Assembly (NCBI GenBank): GCA_017390475.1
Contig: JAFPBO010000018.1
Span: 124,001-188,000 of the forward strand
From: Loktanella sp.
GTDB lineage: Bacteria > Pseudomonadota > Alphaproteobacteria > Rhodobacterales > Rhodobacteraceae
Direction: 5' to 3'
Length of the DNA stretch: 64,000 bases
The stretch's first letter is position 1. Every line of letters begins with the position of its first letter. Below, piece after piece: positions 42,880 through 52,632 of the stretch. The position numbers were made by a program, and so were the translations under genes. The notes beneath the pieces were generated by a model. It was not told the DNA's origin, did not search any database, and was given only the letters and a program-made list of their open reading frames with translations.

Positions 42880-43947
42880 CTATTCCAGCGCAAACCAAGC
42901 GTCCGGATTGATCGGACCTTGCCTGCCTCTGACTTCAAGATAAAGGGGTTGCGCGTCTTGACCCGCGCCAATCCCGGTATTGGCAATCAAATTAGCGTCA
43001 TCCATCCCGACTTCCCCCCCCATGAGACCAAGTGGCGCACCGATATCGATAATTTCACCCGGCGATCCGAACGCTTCTGCCATGCCGGCGATAACGAACA
43101 GCACCTCTTCTGCGGGTTCCAGAATAATCACATTGCCATAATCCAGCAACGGGCCTTGATACAGGATTGTCGCCCGCACCGGCGATGTCACAAGCGCACG
43201 GGGCGCCGCGGCAATGGTGATGCCGGGCCGTCCGGGGGTGCCGGTGGAAATGAAACCAGCCACCGGCAAGGGCAGGTTTGCTGCTGCCTCCAGCGTGGCA
43301 TCCTCTGGCGCGCCCAGACCGGCCAGTTCATTGGCCAAGGCCGCAAGCGTTTCGGCAGCGGCCACACGTTGCGCGGTCTGTTCTGGATCCTCGACAAAGC
43401 GGCGCGGCAGGTCCTGACGTTCCGAAATCGCACGCCCCAATGATGCGCGCGCAGTCTGGGCGAAATCCAGCCCGTCACGCAACAGATCGGTGGCCGCGAT
43501 CCGCTGATCCCGCAACGCACGGACGGCGTCGAGTTCCCGCTGCAAGGTGGTCGCTTCGTCCTGCAGCGCTGGCGTCAGATCAGCGATCATCATACCTGCC
43601 CGCAATGCGCCGACCGGCCCTTCGGGATTGGCCAGCATCACCGGCTGCGGGCTTTGGCCGATACTGGCCAGAACCATCAGCAGATCAGCAATCTCGGTCT
43701 GGCGGTTGGCCAATGCTGCCGCCACCTCAGCCTCGCGCGCGGTGATCTGGCGCAGGCTCTGGCGCATGGCGACAAGGCCCGCCTCATAGGCTTTCACTGT
43801 GTCGGTCAGGGCGCTGACCTGATCAGCCGCGCCTTCGGCTGCGGCCAACTGCGCATTGGCGGCCAAAATCTGCGCTGCGGCATCATCTGCGCCCTGCTGG
43901 GCGGCAACCGGCAGAGCAAGAAAGATCAGAACCAGAAACGCCCTCAT
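42880..43947 (-). CDS. EnvC-like M23-family protein with degenerate LytM domain
   Basis: 355-residue exported protein: signal peptide (1-17), a long coiled coil (about 20-180) and a C-terminal LytM-like domain (about 225-350). In active M23 enzymes the zinc ligands lie in HxxxD and HxH; here the corresponding segments read YGNVIILEPAEEVLF and PLYLEVRG, with no matching histidines. It is therefore probably a non-catalytic activator of amidases, as EnvC is in E. coli (inference). It overlaps gpmI by 4 bases and is followed by ctpA. Confidence 0.88.
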   Translation of the reverse strand: MRAFLVLIFLALPVAAQQGADDAAAQILAANAQLAAAEGAADQVSALTDTVKAYEAGLVAMRQSLRQITAREAEVAAALANRQTEIADLLMVLASIGQSPQPVMLANPEGPVGALRAGMMIADLTPALQDEATTLQRELDAVRALRDQRIAATDLLRDGLDFAQTARASLGRAISERQDLPRRFVEDPEQTAQRVAAAETLAALANELAGLGAPEDATLEAAANLPLPVAGFISTGTPGRPGITIAAAPRALVTSPVRATILYQGPLLDYGNVIILEPAEEVLFVIAGMAEAFGSPGEIIDIGAPLGLMGGEVGMDDANLIANTGIGAGQDAQPLYLEVRGRQGPINPDAWFALE

Positions 43948-45458
43948 CGCCGGATCAACGTCTGGCCGGTCATTTCGGGCGGCAGCGCCAGCCCCATCAG
44001 GTCCAGGACCGTCGGCGCAAGATCAGCCAGCCGCCCGTCACGCAGGCTGACACCGTCCGGCCCACCGACCAGCGCGACAGGCACCGGGTTCAGCGTATGG
44101 GCGGTATGCGGCCCGCCGGTTTCAGGGTCGATCATCATCTCGCAATTGCCGTGATCGGCGGTGACAATCATCATGCCACCCGCCGCCTTCAGCGCCGTCA
44201 GCACAGCGCCCAGCCCCTGATCCACCGCCTCGCAGGCCTTGATGGCCGCAGCGATGTCACCCGTATGCCCGACCATATCAGGATTGGCATAATTGGTGAC
44301 GATCAGGTCATAACCCGCGCCAATGGCGTTCACAAATGCATCGGTCACCTGCGCCGCCGACATTTCGGGTTGCAGATCATAGGTCGCCACTTTCGGCGAT
44401 TGCGGCATATGGCGATCCTCGCCGGGATAGGCGACCTCGACCCCGCCATTAAGGAAGAAAGTCACATGCGGATATTTCTCGGTCTCGGCCAGCCGAAACT
44501 GGCGCAAACCATGTTTCGCAACCCATGCGCCCAAGGTGTTCTGGATATCACGCTTGGGGAAAACAATCTCGAACCATGCGTCATGGCGATCCGAATAGGA
44601 CACCATGCCCAGCAAAGCCGCCAGATCAGGTTTGTCGCGCGCGAACCCATCAAACTCAGGATCAGCCATCGCCGCAAGAATCTCGCGCGCCCGGTCAGAC
44701 CGGAAATTCAGACAGAACAGCCCGTCCCCCACCGCGAACCCAGCATAATCGCCGATCACATGGGCCGGGATGAATTCATCAGTCTGACCCTGCGCCTGCG
44801 CCGCTGCCACGGCCGCCAAAGGATCAGCCGCCGCCACCCCCTGCCCCAGCGCCATGGCGCGATAGGCGGTCTCGACCCGGTCCCACCGATTGTCGCGGTC
44901 CATGGCGTAATAGCGCCCGGTCACCGTGACCACCCGCGCCTCGGGCGGCAGTTTGGCCAGCAGGTCTTCCATGAAATAGGTGGCAGAGGATGGTGCCACA
45001 TCGCGCCCATCGGTGATCGCATGCACCACCACCGGCACACCGGAATCGACCATCGCCTGCGCTGCCGCAACGATATGATCCAGATGCCCATGGACACCGC
45101 CATTCGACACGACACCCATCAGATGCGCCGTCCCGCCTGACTCGCGCAGGGTCACGATAAAGCTCATCAACGCGTCATTTTCAAAGAAAGACCGATCTTC
45201 AATCGCCAAATCGATCTGCCCCAGATCCATCGCCACCACCCGACCTGCGCCGATATTGGTATGGCCGACCTCAGAATTGCCCATCTGACCGCTGGGCAAA
45301 CCCGCATCATTGCCATGCGTCAACAGCTTGGCATGCGGCCCCCGCATGATCGCGTCAAAATTCGGCGTCGCGGCCAAAAGCGGCGCATTGCCCGCCGGAT
45401 CATCGCGCAGACCCCAGCCATCAAGAATACATAAAACAACGGGCTTGGGTGCGGACAT
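43944..45458 (-). CDS. gpmI: 2,3-Bisphosphoglycerate-independent phosphoglycerate mutase
   Basis: 504-residue glycolytic enzyme of the alkaline phosphatase superfamily with two Mn ions. LCILDGWGLR (9-18) opens the domain; the phosphoserine is Ser62 in MGNSEVGHTNIGAGR; TADHGNCEMM and HTAHTLNPVPV near the C-terminus hold the remaining ligands. Length is as usual. It is followed by the envC-like gene with a 4-base overlap, a common alphaproteobacterial order. Confidence 0.97.
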   Translation of the reverse strand: MSAPKPVVLCILDGWGLRDDPAGNAPLLAATPNFDAIMRGPHAKLLTHGNDAGLPSGQMGNSEVGHTNIGAGRVVAMDLGQIDLAIEDRSFFENDALMSFIVTLRESGGTAHLMGVVSNGGVHGHLDHIVAAAQAMVDSGVPVVVHAITDGRDVAPSSATYFMEDLLAKLPPEARVVTVTGRYYAMDRDNRWDRVETAYRAMALGQGVAAADPLAAVAAAQAQGQTDEFIPAHVIGDYAGFAVGDGLFCLNFRSDRAREILAAMADPEFDGFARDKPDLAALLGMVSYSDRHDAWFEIVFPKRDIQNTLGAWVAKHGLRQFRLAETEKYPHVTFFLNGGVEVAYPGEDRHMPQSPKVATYDLQPEMSAAQVTDAFVNAIGAGYDLIVTNYANPDMVGHTGDIAAAIKACEAVDQGLGAVLTALKAAGGMMIVTADHGNCEMMIDPETGGPHTAHTLNPVPVALVGGPDGVSLRDGRLADLAPTVLDLMGLALPPEMTGQTLIRR

Positions 45459-45521
45459 GGGACCTCCTGTGGCTCTGGCCGCTTTCTAGCCGGAAACAGG
45501 GCCAAGGCCAAGCAACCCCCA

Positions 45522-45558
45522 GCTTCTTATTTCCAAAAATACTCGCGCGCGCAGCGCA
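45522..45558. repeat. Copy 4 of the intergenic repeat
   Basis: GCTTCTTATTTCC then AAAAATACTCGCGCGC and GCAGCGCAT, directly against the rlmH stop codon. It shares the lead with the copy at 20595 and the GCGC centre with the one at 5501. Confidence 0.65.
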
Positions 45559-46029
45559 TCAAAGTCGATGATACGGCCCACCGGCGAGGATCGACGCCGC
45601 ACGATATAATTGTTCCACCAGCATCACCCGCACCAACATATGCGGCCAGACCATCGCCCCGAAACTCAAGCTGGCATCGGCATCTTTGCGCAGATCAGGG
45701 TCAATCCCATCCGCGCCACCGATCACAAAGGCCACGTCCTGCCGCCCCTGATCGCGCCATCCGCCCAACAGATCGGCAAATTGCGGCGATGACATCACCC
45801 GCCCGCGTTCGTCCAAGGTGCAGATCAAGGCACCATCCGGCACCGCGCGGCGCAGCAAAGCTGCCTCTGCCGCCATACCGCCGCCCTTTTTATCCTCGAC
45901 CTCGATCATCTGCGCGGGACCAAGGGCCAGCGCCCGGCCCGTGCGGTCAAACCGGGTCAGATAATCGTCGTATAGGTCACGCTCTGGCCCCTGCCGGAGC
46001 CGGCCCACAGCGCAGATCTGGACACGCAT
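45559..46029 (-). CDS. rlmH: 23S rRNA (pseudouridine-1915-N3)-methyltransferase
   Basis: 156-residue SPOUT methyltransferase that acts on the 70S ribosome. FVIGGADGIDPDLRKDAD (about 106-123) and LSFGAMVWPHMLVRVMLVEQLYRA, ending in GGPYHRL, are the diagnostic C-terminal features. ATG 46029 gives the normal N-terminus (MRVQICAVGR) and overlaps rsfS by one base, the usual rsfS-rlmH pair. Confidence 0.96.
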   Translation of the reverse strand: MRVQICAVGRLRQGPERDLYDDYLTRFDRTGRALALGPAQMIEVEDKKGGGMAAEAALLRRAVPDGALICTLDERGRVMSSPQFADLLGGWRDQGRQDVAFVIGGADGIDPDLRKDADASLSFGAMVWPHMLVRVMLVEQLYRAASILAGGPYHRL

Positions 46030-46385
46030 CAGCCGGCGGAAACTTTTCCGGGCTGCCACATTTTTTCAAGCTGATAGAATTCGCGCACTTCGGGGCGGAA
46101 GATATGGACGATGACATCGCCGGTATCGACAAGAACCCAATCGCCGGTTTCCTTGCCTTCGGTCTTGGAGATCAGGCCGAATTCCTGTTTCAGGCGATCC
46201 TGCAGTTTTTCCGCCATGGCGCTGACCTGACGGGTCGACCGGCCGGTAGCGATGACCATATAGTCACCCATTTCCGACTTTCCGCGCAGATTGATCTGCA
46301 CGATGTCTTCGCCTTTGTCATCATCAAGGGATTGCAGAACGGACGCCAGGATGCTTTCGCTGTTGGCGGTTTTCAGAGCCTGCAT
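46029..46385 (-). CDS. rsfS: Ribosomal silencing factor RsfS
   Basis: 118-residue factor that binds L14 and blocks subunit joining in stationary phase. LRGKSEMGDYMVIATGRSTRQV, EGKETGDWVLVDTGDVIVHIF and REFYQLEKMW are family signatures. The frame is open to an ATG at 46484, but ATG 46385 has GGAG eight bases upstream and gives the expected length. A 22-codon reading frame with a strong ribosome site overlaps its start (46373-46441). Confidence 0.93.
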   Translation of the reverse strand: MQALKTANSESILASVLQSLDDDKGEDIVQINLRGKSEMGDYMVIATGRSTRQVSAMAEKLQDRLKQEFGLISKTEGKETGDWVLVDTGDVIVHIFRPEVREFYQLEKMWQPGKVSAG

Positions 46386-46441
46386 GGCATGAGCTCCGGT
46401 GTTGGCTGGGGTTGCAGCCGATATGGAAAGAGACAGTGCAT
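46373..46441 (-). other. Possible 22-codon leader ORF overlapping rsfS start
   Basis: On the minus strand AGGAGG (complement of 46445-46450) lies three bases before ATG 46441. The frame (begins MHCLFPYRL) ends with TGA at 46375-46373, 13 bases inside rsfS. Translation of it could couple to or limit rsfS. The spacing is slightly short and the peptide shows no known motif, so it may be chance. Confidence 0.35.
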
Positions 46442-46456
46442 TGTCCTCCTGAAAGG

Positions 46457-46477
46457 GCACCGACAAAGCCTCGGTGC
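46457..46477. other. Small hairpin in the 276-base gap upstream of rsfS
   Basis: GCACCGA and TCGGTGC form a 7-bp stem with a 7-base loop, in the presumed rsfS leader. No T-run follows. The rest of the gap 46386-46661 shows nothing beyond the leader ORF; no tRNA or longer gene is visible. Confidence 0.4.
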
Positions 46478-46661
46478 GGGGCATATCTGCAAAATAGCAA
46501 TCGCGCGGTCATTTTTCAACACAATGACGCGCGAAACCGCTCCTGTGGCGGATCCACGCGGGGATTGCAATGATTGAAGGCACGACAGCCGATAAATACC
46601 TTGTCTTGAGGCAGGGCCGCCCGCCGGCTGATCAGACCAGGCAGGACTTTACGCCCGCTGC

Positions 46662-47450
46662 CTACAGGTCAAAGCTGGCAAAAACGGGGGCGTGATCACT
46701 GGGTTTTTCCCAACCACGCACATGCCGCAGGATCCGCGATCCATGCGCGGCATTGCTGATATCGGGGGTTGCCCAGATATGGTCCAACCTGCGGCCCTTA
46801 TCCGCAGCATCCCAGTCCGGCGACCGGTAGGACCACCAGCTGTACAGATTGCCATCGGGAATATCCTGCCGTGTGACATCGACCCAGGCACCGGCATCCA
46901 TCACCTGCCCGAAATGATCCACCTCGATCGGCGTGTGGCTGACGACCTTCAACAGCGCCTTGTGGTTCCAGACATCATCTTCGCGCGGCGCGATGTTCAG
47001 ATCGCCGACGAGAATCGATTTTTCCGGCCGCATCGCATGATAGGCGTCACGCATATCGGTCAGATAGTCGAGCTTGTTGCCGAATTTGGCATTCACCTCG
47101 CGGTCGGCAATATCACCACCGGCGGGCACATAATGGTTGTGAATTGTCACACCGTTTTCCAGCGTCGCGGCAACATGGCGGGCATGACCCAATCCGGCGT
47201 AATCCTCTGCCCCAGCCTCGACGAGCGGGATTTTCGAGATGATGGCAACGCCGTTATAGCCCTTTTGCCCCCGTGCAACCATGTGGGTGTAGCCCATCGC
47301 CTGAAACTGCGCGACGGGGATCAGATCCACCGGGCTTTTGCATTCCTGCAGGCACAGAATATCGGGCTGCTCTTCGCGCAGCAGTTGCAGCACCAGTTCT
47401 TCGCGCAGGCGGATTGAGTTGATGTTCCAGGTGGCAAGGGTAAAGGGCAT
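46662..47450 (-). CDS. xthA: Exodeoxyribonuclease III
   Basis: 262-residue endonuclease/exonuclease/phosphatase-fold enzyme for AP-site repair. ATWNINSIRLR (residues 5-15), LCLQECKSP (Glu metal ligand), GYNGVAIISK, LVGDLNIAP, RRLDHIWATP and SDHAPVFASF (catalytic His) are all intact. ATG 47450 gives the usual N-terminus; ATG 47465 is five codons longer. It follows the asparaginase gene by 20 bases on the same strand. Confidence 0.95.
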   Translation of the reverse strand: MPFTLATWNINSIRLREELVLQLLREEQPDILCLQECKSPVDLIPVAQFQAMGYTHMVARGQKGYNGVAIISKIPLVEAGAEDYAGLGHARHVAATLENGVTIHNHYVPAGGDIADREVNAKFGNKLDYLTDMRDAYHAMRPEKSILVGDLNIAPREDDVWNHKALLKVVSHTPIEVDHFGQVMDAGAWVDVTRQDIPDGNLYSWWSYRSPDWDAADKGRRLDHIWATPDISNAAHGSRILRHVRGWEKPSDHAPVFASFDL

Positions 47451-47470
47451 GGCAGGCTTTCTCATATGGT

Positions 47471-48460
47471 TCACAGAAGGGCGGCAGTCGGTGTAATATA
47501 GCCAGTCACCCGGCCATCCCAATTCAGCACTGGCGGCGTCATCCGCGCCTTGGCCGCTGGATGTGCCGGGTTCAGCACGCCGAGCTTGACGAGAATCGCG
47601 GTAATTGCGGCTTCGCTCGCCCGGGTCGCACCGTCACTGATCTTCAGCGCCACGCCCAGCCGTTTTTCGGGGATAATCGCGATGAACACGCCTTCGGCAC
47701 CGGTTTTGACTGCGACCTTGCCATCCATGGCGCGCATCAGATCGGTGCAGGCGCGCCCTTCCCCTGCGACAAGTTCGGGAAAGGCCATCATGGCCTTGGT
47801 CAACCGGGCCGCTGCCGTGCTGCGGATGTCGGACCGGTCCTGCGCCGAGGCGAAAAACGCCATCGCGCGGGCCAGACCATGCACCGTGCAGGCATGGTTC
47901 GGCGCGGTGCAGCCGTCAATGCCATAGCCGGGGCTGGGTTCCTGGGTGACATCCTCGAACGCCTCTTTGCAGGCGACCTGCACCGGATGGGCGATTTCGG
48001 TATAGTCCGGGTCGGCCTTCAGATGCTTGGTCAGAGTCAGAAAACCTGCATGTTTGCCCGAACAATTGTTGTGGATGCGGCAGGGTTCCTGATGGGCGCG
48101 GATCATCGACAGATACAGCGCCTTGTCGCGCGACGCCTGCGGGCCGCAGCGGAAATCATCATCGCCCAGCCCCAGATCGGCCAACCAGTCACCGACCATG
48201 GACACATGCAACGGTGCCCCCTCATGCGATGCGCAGGCCAGGGCCAACTGTTCATCGCGCAGCCCGGCAGCGGCACCACTTTCCACCAGCGGCAGGGCCT
48301 GCAGCATCTTGCAGGACGAACGCGGATAGATCACCGCGGCCGGATCGCCCCAAGCCTGGATTATCGCACCATTGTGATCGCAGACCACGGCATGGCCCTG
48401 ATGCAGGCTTTCGCACATGTCGCCGCGCCAGACCTCGACCAGATCAACGGGTTTTGTCAT
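47471..48460 (-). CDS. Asparaginase (L-asparaginase II / Rhizobium-type family)
   Basis: 329-residue cytoplasmic asparaginase of the thermolabile rhizobial family, unrelated to E. coli AnsA/B. VIYPRSSCKMLQALPLVESG (about 62-81), HNNCSGKHAGFL (about 148-159) and DGCTAPNHA (about 199-207) are signature segments; the SSCK Ser/Lys and the NCSGKH Cys/Lys are the likely active-site residues. ATG 48460 has GGAAAGG upstream. It hydrolyses Asn to Asp and ammonia. Divergent from ialB. Confidence 0.92.
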   Translation of the reverse strand: MTKPVDLVEVWRGDMCESLHQGHAVVCDHNGAIIQAWGDPAAVIYPRSSCKMLQALPLVESGAAAGLRDEQLALACASHEGAPLHVSMVGDWLADLGLGDDDFRCGPQASRDKALYLSMIRAHQEPCRIHNNCSGKHAGFLTLTKHLKADPDYTEIAHPVQVACKEAFEDVTQEPSPGYGIDGCTAPNHACTVHGLARAMAFFASAQDRSDIRSTAAARLTKAMMAFPELVAGEGRACTDLMRAMDGKVAVKTGAEGVFIAIIPEKRLGVALKISDGATRASEAAITAILVKLGVLNPAHPAAKARMTPPVLNWDGRVTGYITPTAALL

Positions 48461-48656
48461 TTTGGGCCTTTCCGGATTGCTTTGATCGCTGCGATACTCT
48501 GCCGAGTGACGCATTCAGGGGTTTCCCCCCGGTGGTTTTTTTTGATACCCTCCTTCTATCGAGTAGAAACTGTTCCTGCCAGTCCAAAGGGTGCCGCAAG
48601 ACGCACCGCGACATGCAAGAACATCCAGAGGCAACGGACAGCTTGGAGGCTGTAAG

Positions 48657-49187
48657 ATGATCTTGAAGATGATGAAGACCTGCGGATTGATATCGGCATT
48701 GACCCTCGCCGGGGCGGCCACCGCCCAGCAGCAAAGCGAAAACCGCGTTGCGGCCACATCAGACTGGGCAGTCTATGTCGAGGCCAGTCCGCGCGAATGC
48801 TGGGCGGTATCGGCACCGGTCGAAACACTCAACACCCGCGATGGCGCCGCCGTTGATGTGAACCGTGGTGATATCCAGATGTTGATCTTCTATCGCCCCA
48901 GCGACAATATCGCCGGTCAGGTCATGTTCGCGGGCGGTTATCCGTTCGCGCCCGGATCGACCGTGGCACTGACAATCGGCGGGACAAATTATGAATTGTT
49001 CACCGAAGGCAATTTTGCCTGGCCAGCATCACCGCAAGATGACGCCAGCATTATCGCCGCGATGAAACGTGGCGCGGATGCCACTGCCGTCGGCAGATCC
49101 TCGCGCGGCACGCAGACCAGTGATAAATTCAGCCTGATTGGATTCACCGCCGCGGTAGATGAAGCTGCCAGCCGCTGCGCGGGGTGA
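48657..49187 (+). CDS. IalB-family invasion-associated protein
   Basis: 176-residue exported protein. A signal peptide ending ...GAATAQQQ is followed by a domain starting ENRVAATSDWAVYVEASPRECWAVSAP, typical of the invasion-associated locus B family, with cysteines at the ECW motif and C-terminus (SRCAG). In free-living alphaproteobacteria it is a periplasmic protein of unknown role. ATG 48657 has TTGGAGG eight bases upstream. The repeat copy at 49209 follows. Confidence 0.87.
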   Translation: MILKMMKTCGLISALTLAGAATAQQQSENRVAATSDWAVYVEASPRECWAVSAPVETLNTRDGAAVDVNRGDIQMLIFYRPSDNIAGQVMFAGGYPFAPGSTVALTIGGTNYELFTEGNFAWPASPQDDASIIAAMKRGADATAVGRSSRGTQTSDKFSLIGFTAAVDEAASRCAG

Positions 49188-49208
49188 TGGGTCTTTAAAA
49201 GGATTCTT

Positions 49209-49242
49209 GCCTCCGGCGGGGATATTTTTGCTCTGAAGATAA
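49209..49242. repeat. Copy 5 of the intergenic repeat, inverted
   Basis: GCCTCCGGCGGGGATATTTTT then GCTCTGAAG, the reverse complement of the form at 31173, between ialB and rlmN. Of the five copies it is the only one in this orientation relative to the plus strand. Confidence 0.65.
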
Positions 49243-49313
49243 GGCTGGTTTTCTTGTGGAAACCGGCCAGGTTGCCTATATGGCACCGATACCCTGACCA
49301 GAAAGACCGCCCC

Positions 49314-50489
<1,176 letters not shown>

Positions 50490-50540
50490 TTTTCGTTTCA
50501 CGCTAACCGAATATTCATTTTTCTGGGTGATGCTCAGGGT

Positions 50541-50741
50541 ATGAAACAGATTACCCTTGGCCTTCCGCCCGAAATCATCGACGCCCTGCAGCATCTGGGC
50601 GGTCGCAACGATGCAGAAATCCGCCAGATTGTCTGCGATGCCCTGCGCCGCGATTTTGAACGCCGGGCACTGAACGCCCGCGCGCGGAAAAACAAACCGC
50701 CGCCACAATGCGGCGACGGCGATGTCATGCAGCTTGCCTAG
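50541..50741 (+). CDS. Small ribbon-helix-helix-like protein
   Basis: 66-residue protein with one strand (KQITLGLP, residues 2-9) then two helices (PEIIDALQHLGG, NDAEIRQIVCDALRRDFERR), the ribbon-helix-helix layout, and a basic tail (ARARKNKPPP). It may be a DNA-binding or an unknown adaptor protein. The ATG at 50541 has only CAGGGT immediately upstream, a weak ribosome site. Its last codons overlap the convergent Gfo/Idh/MocA gene by 4 bases. Targets unknown. Confidence 0.65.
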   Translation: MKQITLGLPPEIIDALQHLGGRNDAEIRQIVCDALRRDFERRALNARARKNKPPPQCGDGDVMQLA

Positions 50742-51856
50742 GCCAACAGGGCGCGGGCCTCGTCAGGCGACAGCGATGCAGGGCGGTCGCAGGTCGTTGT
50801 CAGATCGACGAACCGCCGCTCCGCACCCGCGCGCAGGATCGCGGTCATCACATCGACGGCGTGAACGGCAAGGTCGATATTGCAACGATGCTCCCGCCCT
50901 TCGGCAATCGCCGCTGCCATATCGGCCAGACCGGCACAGCGGTAATTGGCATGTGCATCCTGATTGGCAATCCCGAATGGGTGATCCCATTCCGGCAGTG
51001 GCGTGATGTCCGTATCCTGTCGGCCAACCTCCACCGTGCCGCCGAAGAAATTTGGATCGGGGATAAACAGCGAACCGGTTTCGCCGTAAAGTTCCATATT
51101 GGCATGACGATGTGCGCAGATATCCCAACTTGCGCCCAGCGTTACCGTCGCACCATTGGCGAACTCCAGCAGCGCGTGGATATTCGTCGGTGTATCCACC
51201 GGCACCTTTTCGCCCAGACGCGCGCCGTTCCCGATGGTCCGGTCCGCAAAGGTCGCGGTGGCCAAGGCAGCGACGGATTTCACCGGCCCGATCAGCTGGA
51301 TCAGGTTGGTGATGTAATAGGGGCCGATATCCAGCACCGGCCCGGCACCGGGTTGGAAAAAGAAATCGGGGTTCGGATGCCAGGCTTCCATCCCGTGGCT
51401 CATCACATGGCATGTCCCGCCAATGATCCGCCCCACATCGCCCGCGTCAATCGCCGCGCGCGCCTGTTGATGCGCGCCACCCAGAAACGTATCAGGCGCA
51501 GACCCGATCCGCAGGTTCTTCGCTGCAGCCAAATTGCGTAACTCCTCCCCCTCGGCCAGCGTCAGGACCAGAGGTTTCTCGGAATAGGCATGTTTGCCCG
51601 CCTCCAAAATCTGCTTGGTCACCGCGAAATGCACCGCAGGGATGGTCAGGTTGACCACCACGTCGATATCCGGCGCTTTCAGCAGATCCGCCACACTATC
51701 AGCGCGGATATTGAATTCCGCCGCCCGCGCCCGCGCTGCGTCCATATTGATATCCGCCACCGCCACCAGCCGTAAAGCTTTGAACAATGGGGCGAGCTTC
51801 AGATAAGCCGTCGAAATGTTGCCGCATCCGATGATGCCGACGCCAAGTTGTGTCAT
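50738..51856 (-). CDS. Gfo/Idh/MocA-family oxidoreductase
   Basis: 372-residue NAD(P)-dependent sugar oxidoreductase. The Rossmann loop GVGIIGCGNISTAYL spans residues 5-19; AYSEKPLVLTLAEGEEL (about 88-104) holds the EKP motif; the C-terminal domain includes GPVLDIGPYYITNLIQLIGP. It is the last gene of the glycoside operon, 10 bases after the TIM-barrel gene. Family members oxidise C-3 or other hydroxyls of sugars and glycosides, so it may process the imported glycoside (inference). ATG 51856 is clear. Confidence 0.92.
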   Translation of the reverse strand: MTQLGVGIIGCGNISTAYLKLAPLFKALRLVAVADINMDAARARAAEFNIRADSVADLLKAPDIDVVVNLTIPAVHFAVTKQILEAGKHAYSEKPLVLTLAEGEELRNLAAAKNLRIGSAPDTFLGGAHQQARAAIDAGDVGRIIGGTCHVMSHGMEAWHPNPDFFFQPGAGPVLDIGPYYITNLIQLIGPVKSVAALATATFADRTIGNGARLGEKVPVDTPTNIHALLEFANGATVTLGASWDICAHRHANMELYGETGSLFIPDPNFFGGTVEVGRQDTDITPLPEWDHPFGIANQDAHANYRCAGLADMAAAIAEGREHRCNIDLAVHAVDVMTAILRAGAERRFVDLTTTCDRPASLSPDEARALLA

Positions 51857-51866
51857 GGTTTCGTCC

Positions 51867-52613
51867 TTAGAATGATTGCACAGCAGCAAGGCTGCGGCGG
51901 GCAAAGCGCATATCGTCGCTGGGGTTGTCATGTTCGACAACATAATGATCGACACCCGCTGCTTGCAGCGCGGCATGGATCGCGGCCCAATCCTGAATGC
52001 CATGGCCGACATCGGCCCAGCCATCCTCGTCCACAGCCACGCCATCGGGGGCGATATCCTTGACATGCACCGCCGTCAGGCGGCCTGCATATTTACTGAT
52101 CCATGCCAATGGGTCATGGCCCGCGACGCGGACCCAACCCAGATCAAGCTCCAGCATCAGGTCAGGCGCGGCAGCGGCGATCAGGTCCAGCGGGATATCG
52201 CCCTCGGGTGTGGTGTCAAATTCAAAGGCATGGTTGTGCCAGCCAAAGACCAGCCCGGCGTCCTGCACAGGTTTGCCTGCTGCGGCCAGACGTTTACCAA
52301 AGGCGGTCCAACCGGCGCTGTCAGTCGGACGATCCTCTGCGGCAAGATAGGGAATGATCACTTTGCCGATGCCAAGGTCCTTGGCGGTGGCAACAGCGCC
52401 AGCGGCATCCTGTTCTACCATATCCAGCGCGAAATGGCAGCTTGGCATAGCCAGGTCATTGGCTTGCAGCGCGGATTTCAGACCGTCGACATCGGCCAGC
52501 AGACCGCCGAACCCTTCGACATTCTCAAAGCCCAGTTCGGACAATTTGCGCATCGTCTCATCCAATGGTGGGAAGTTGCGCGAGCAATAGAGTTGATAAG
52601 CAATACGTGGCAT
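51867..52613 (-). CDS. Xylose isomerase-like TIM-barrel sugar epimerase/isomerase
   Basis: 248-residue TIM-barrel protein of the AP-endonuclease-2 superfamily. Metal-binding positions are visible in GWHNHAFEFD, LMLELDLGWVRVAGHDP and AVHVKDI, with the final YVVEHDNP Glu. Members epimerise or isomerise sugars and keto-sugars. The start at 52613 has AAGGAAA at good distance. Next to a Gfo/Idh/MocA enzyme it may complete a keto-sugar pathway (inference). Confidence 0.88.
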   Translation of the reverse strand: MPRIAYQLYCSRNFPPLDETMRKLSELGFENVEGFGGLLADVDGLKSALQANDLAMPSCHFALDMVEQDAAGAVATAKDLGIGKVIIPYLAAEDRPTDSAGWTAFGKRLAAAGKPVQDAGLVFGWHNHAFEFDTTPEGDIPLDLIAAAAPDLMLELDLGWVRVAGHDPLAWISKYAGRLTAVHVKDIAPDGVAVDEDGWADVGHGIQDWAAIHAALQAAGVDHYVVEHDNPSDDMRFARRSLAAVQSF

Positions 52614-52632
52614 GGGTGTTTCCTTTTCTTGG

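Noticed and set aside
46386-46484. Longer rsfS start at 46484
   Set aside because: No ribosome site precedes it; ATG 46385 has GGAG at eight bases and gives the usual length.
48517-48543. GGGG/CCCC followed by eight T in the asparaginase-ialB gap, resembling a terminator
   Set aside because: The stem is only four pairs, the T-run is separated from it, and the genes on both sides are divergent so no transcript needs to end there.
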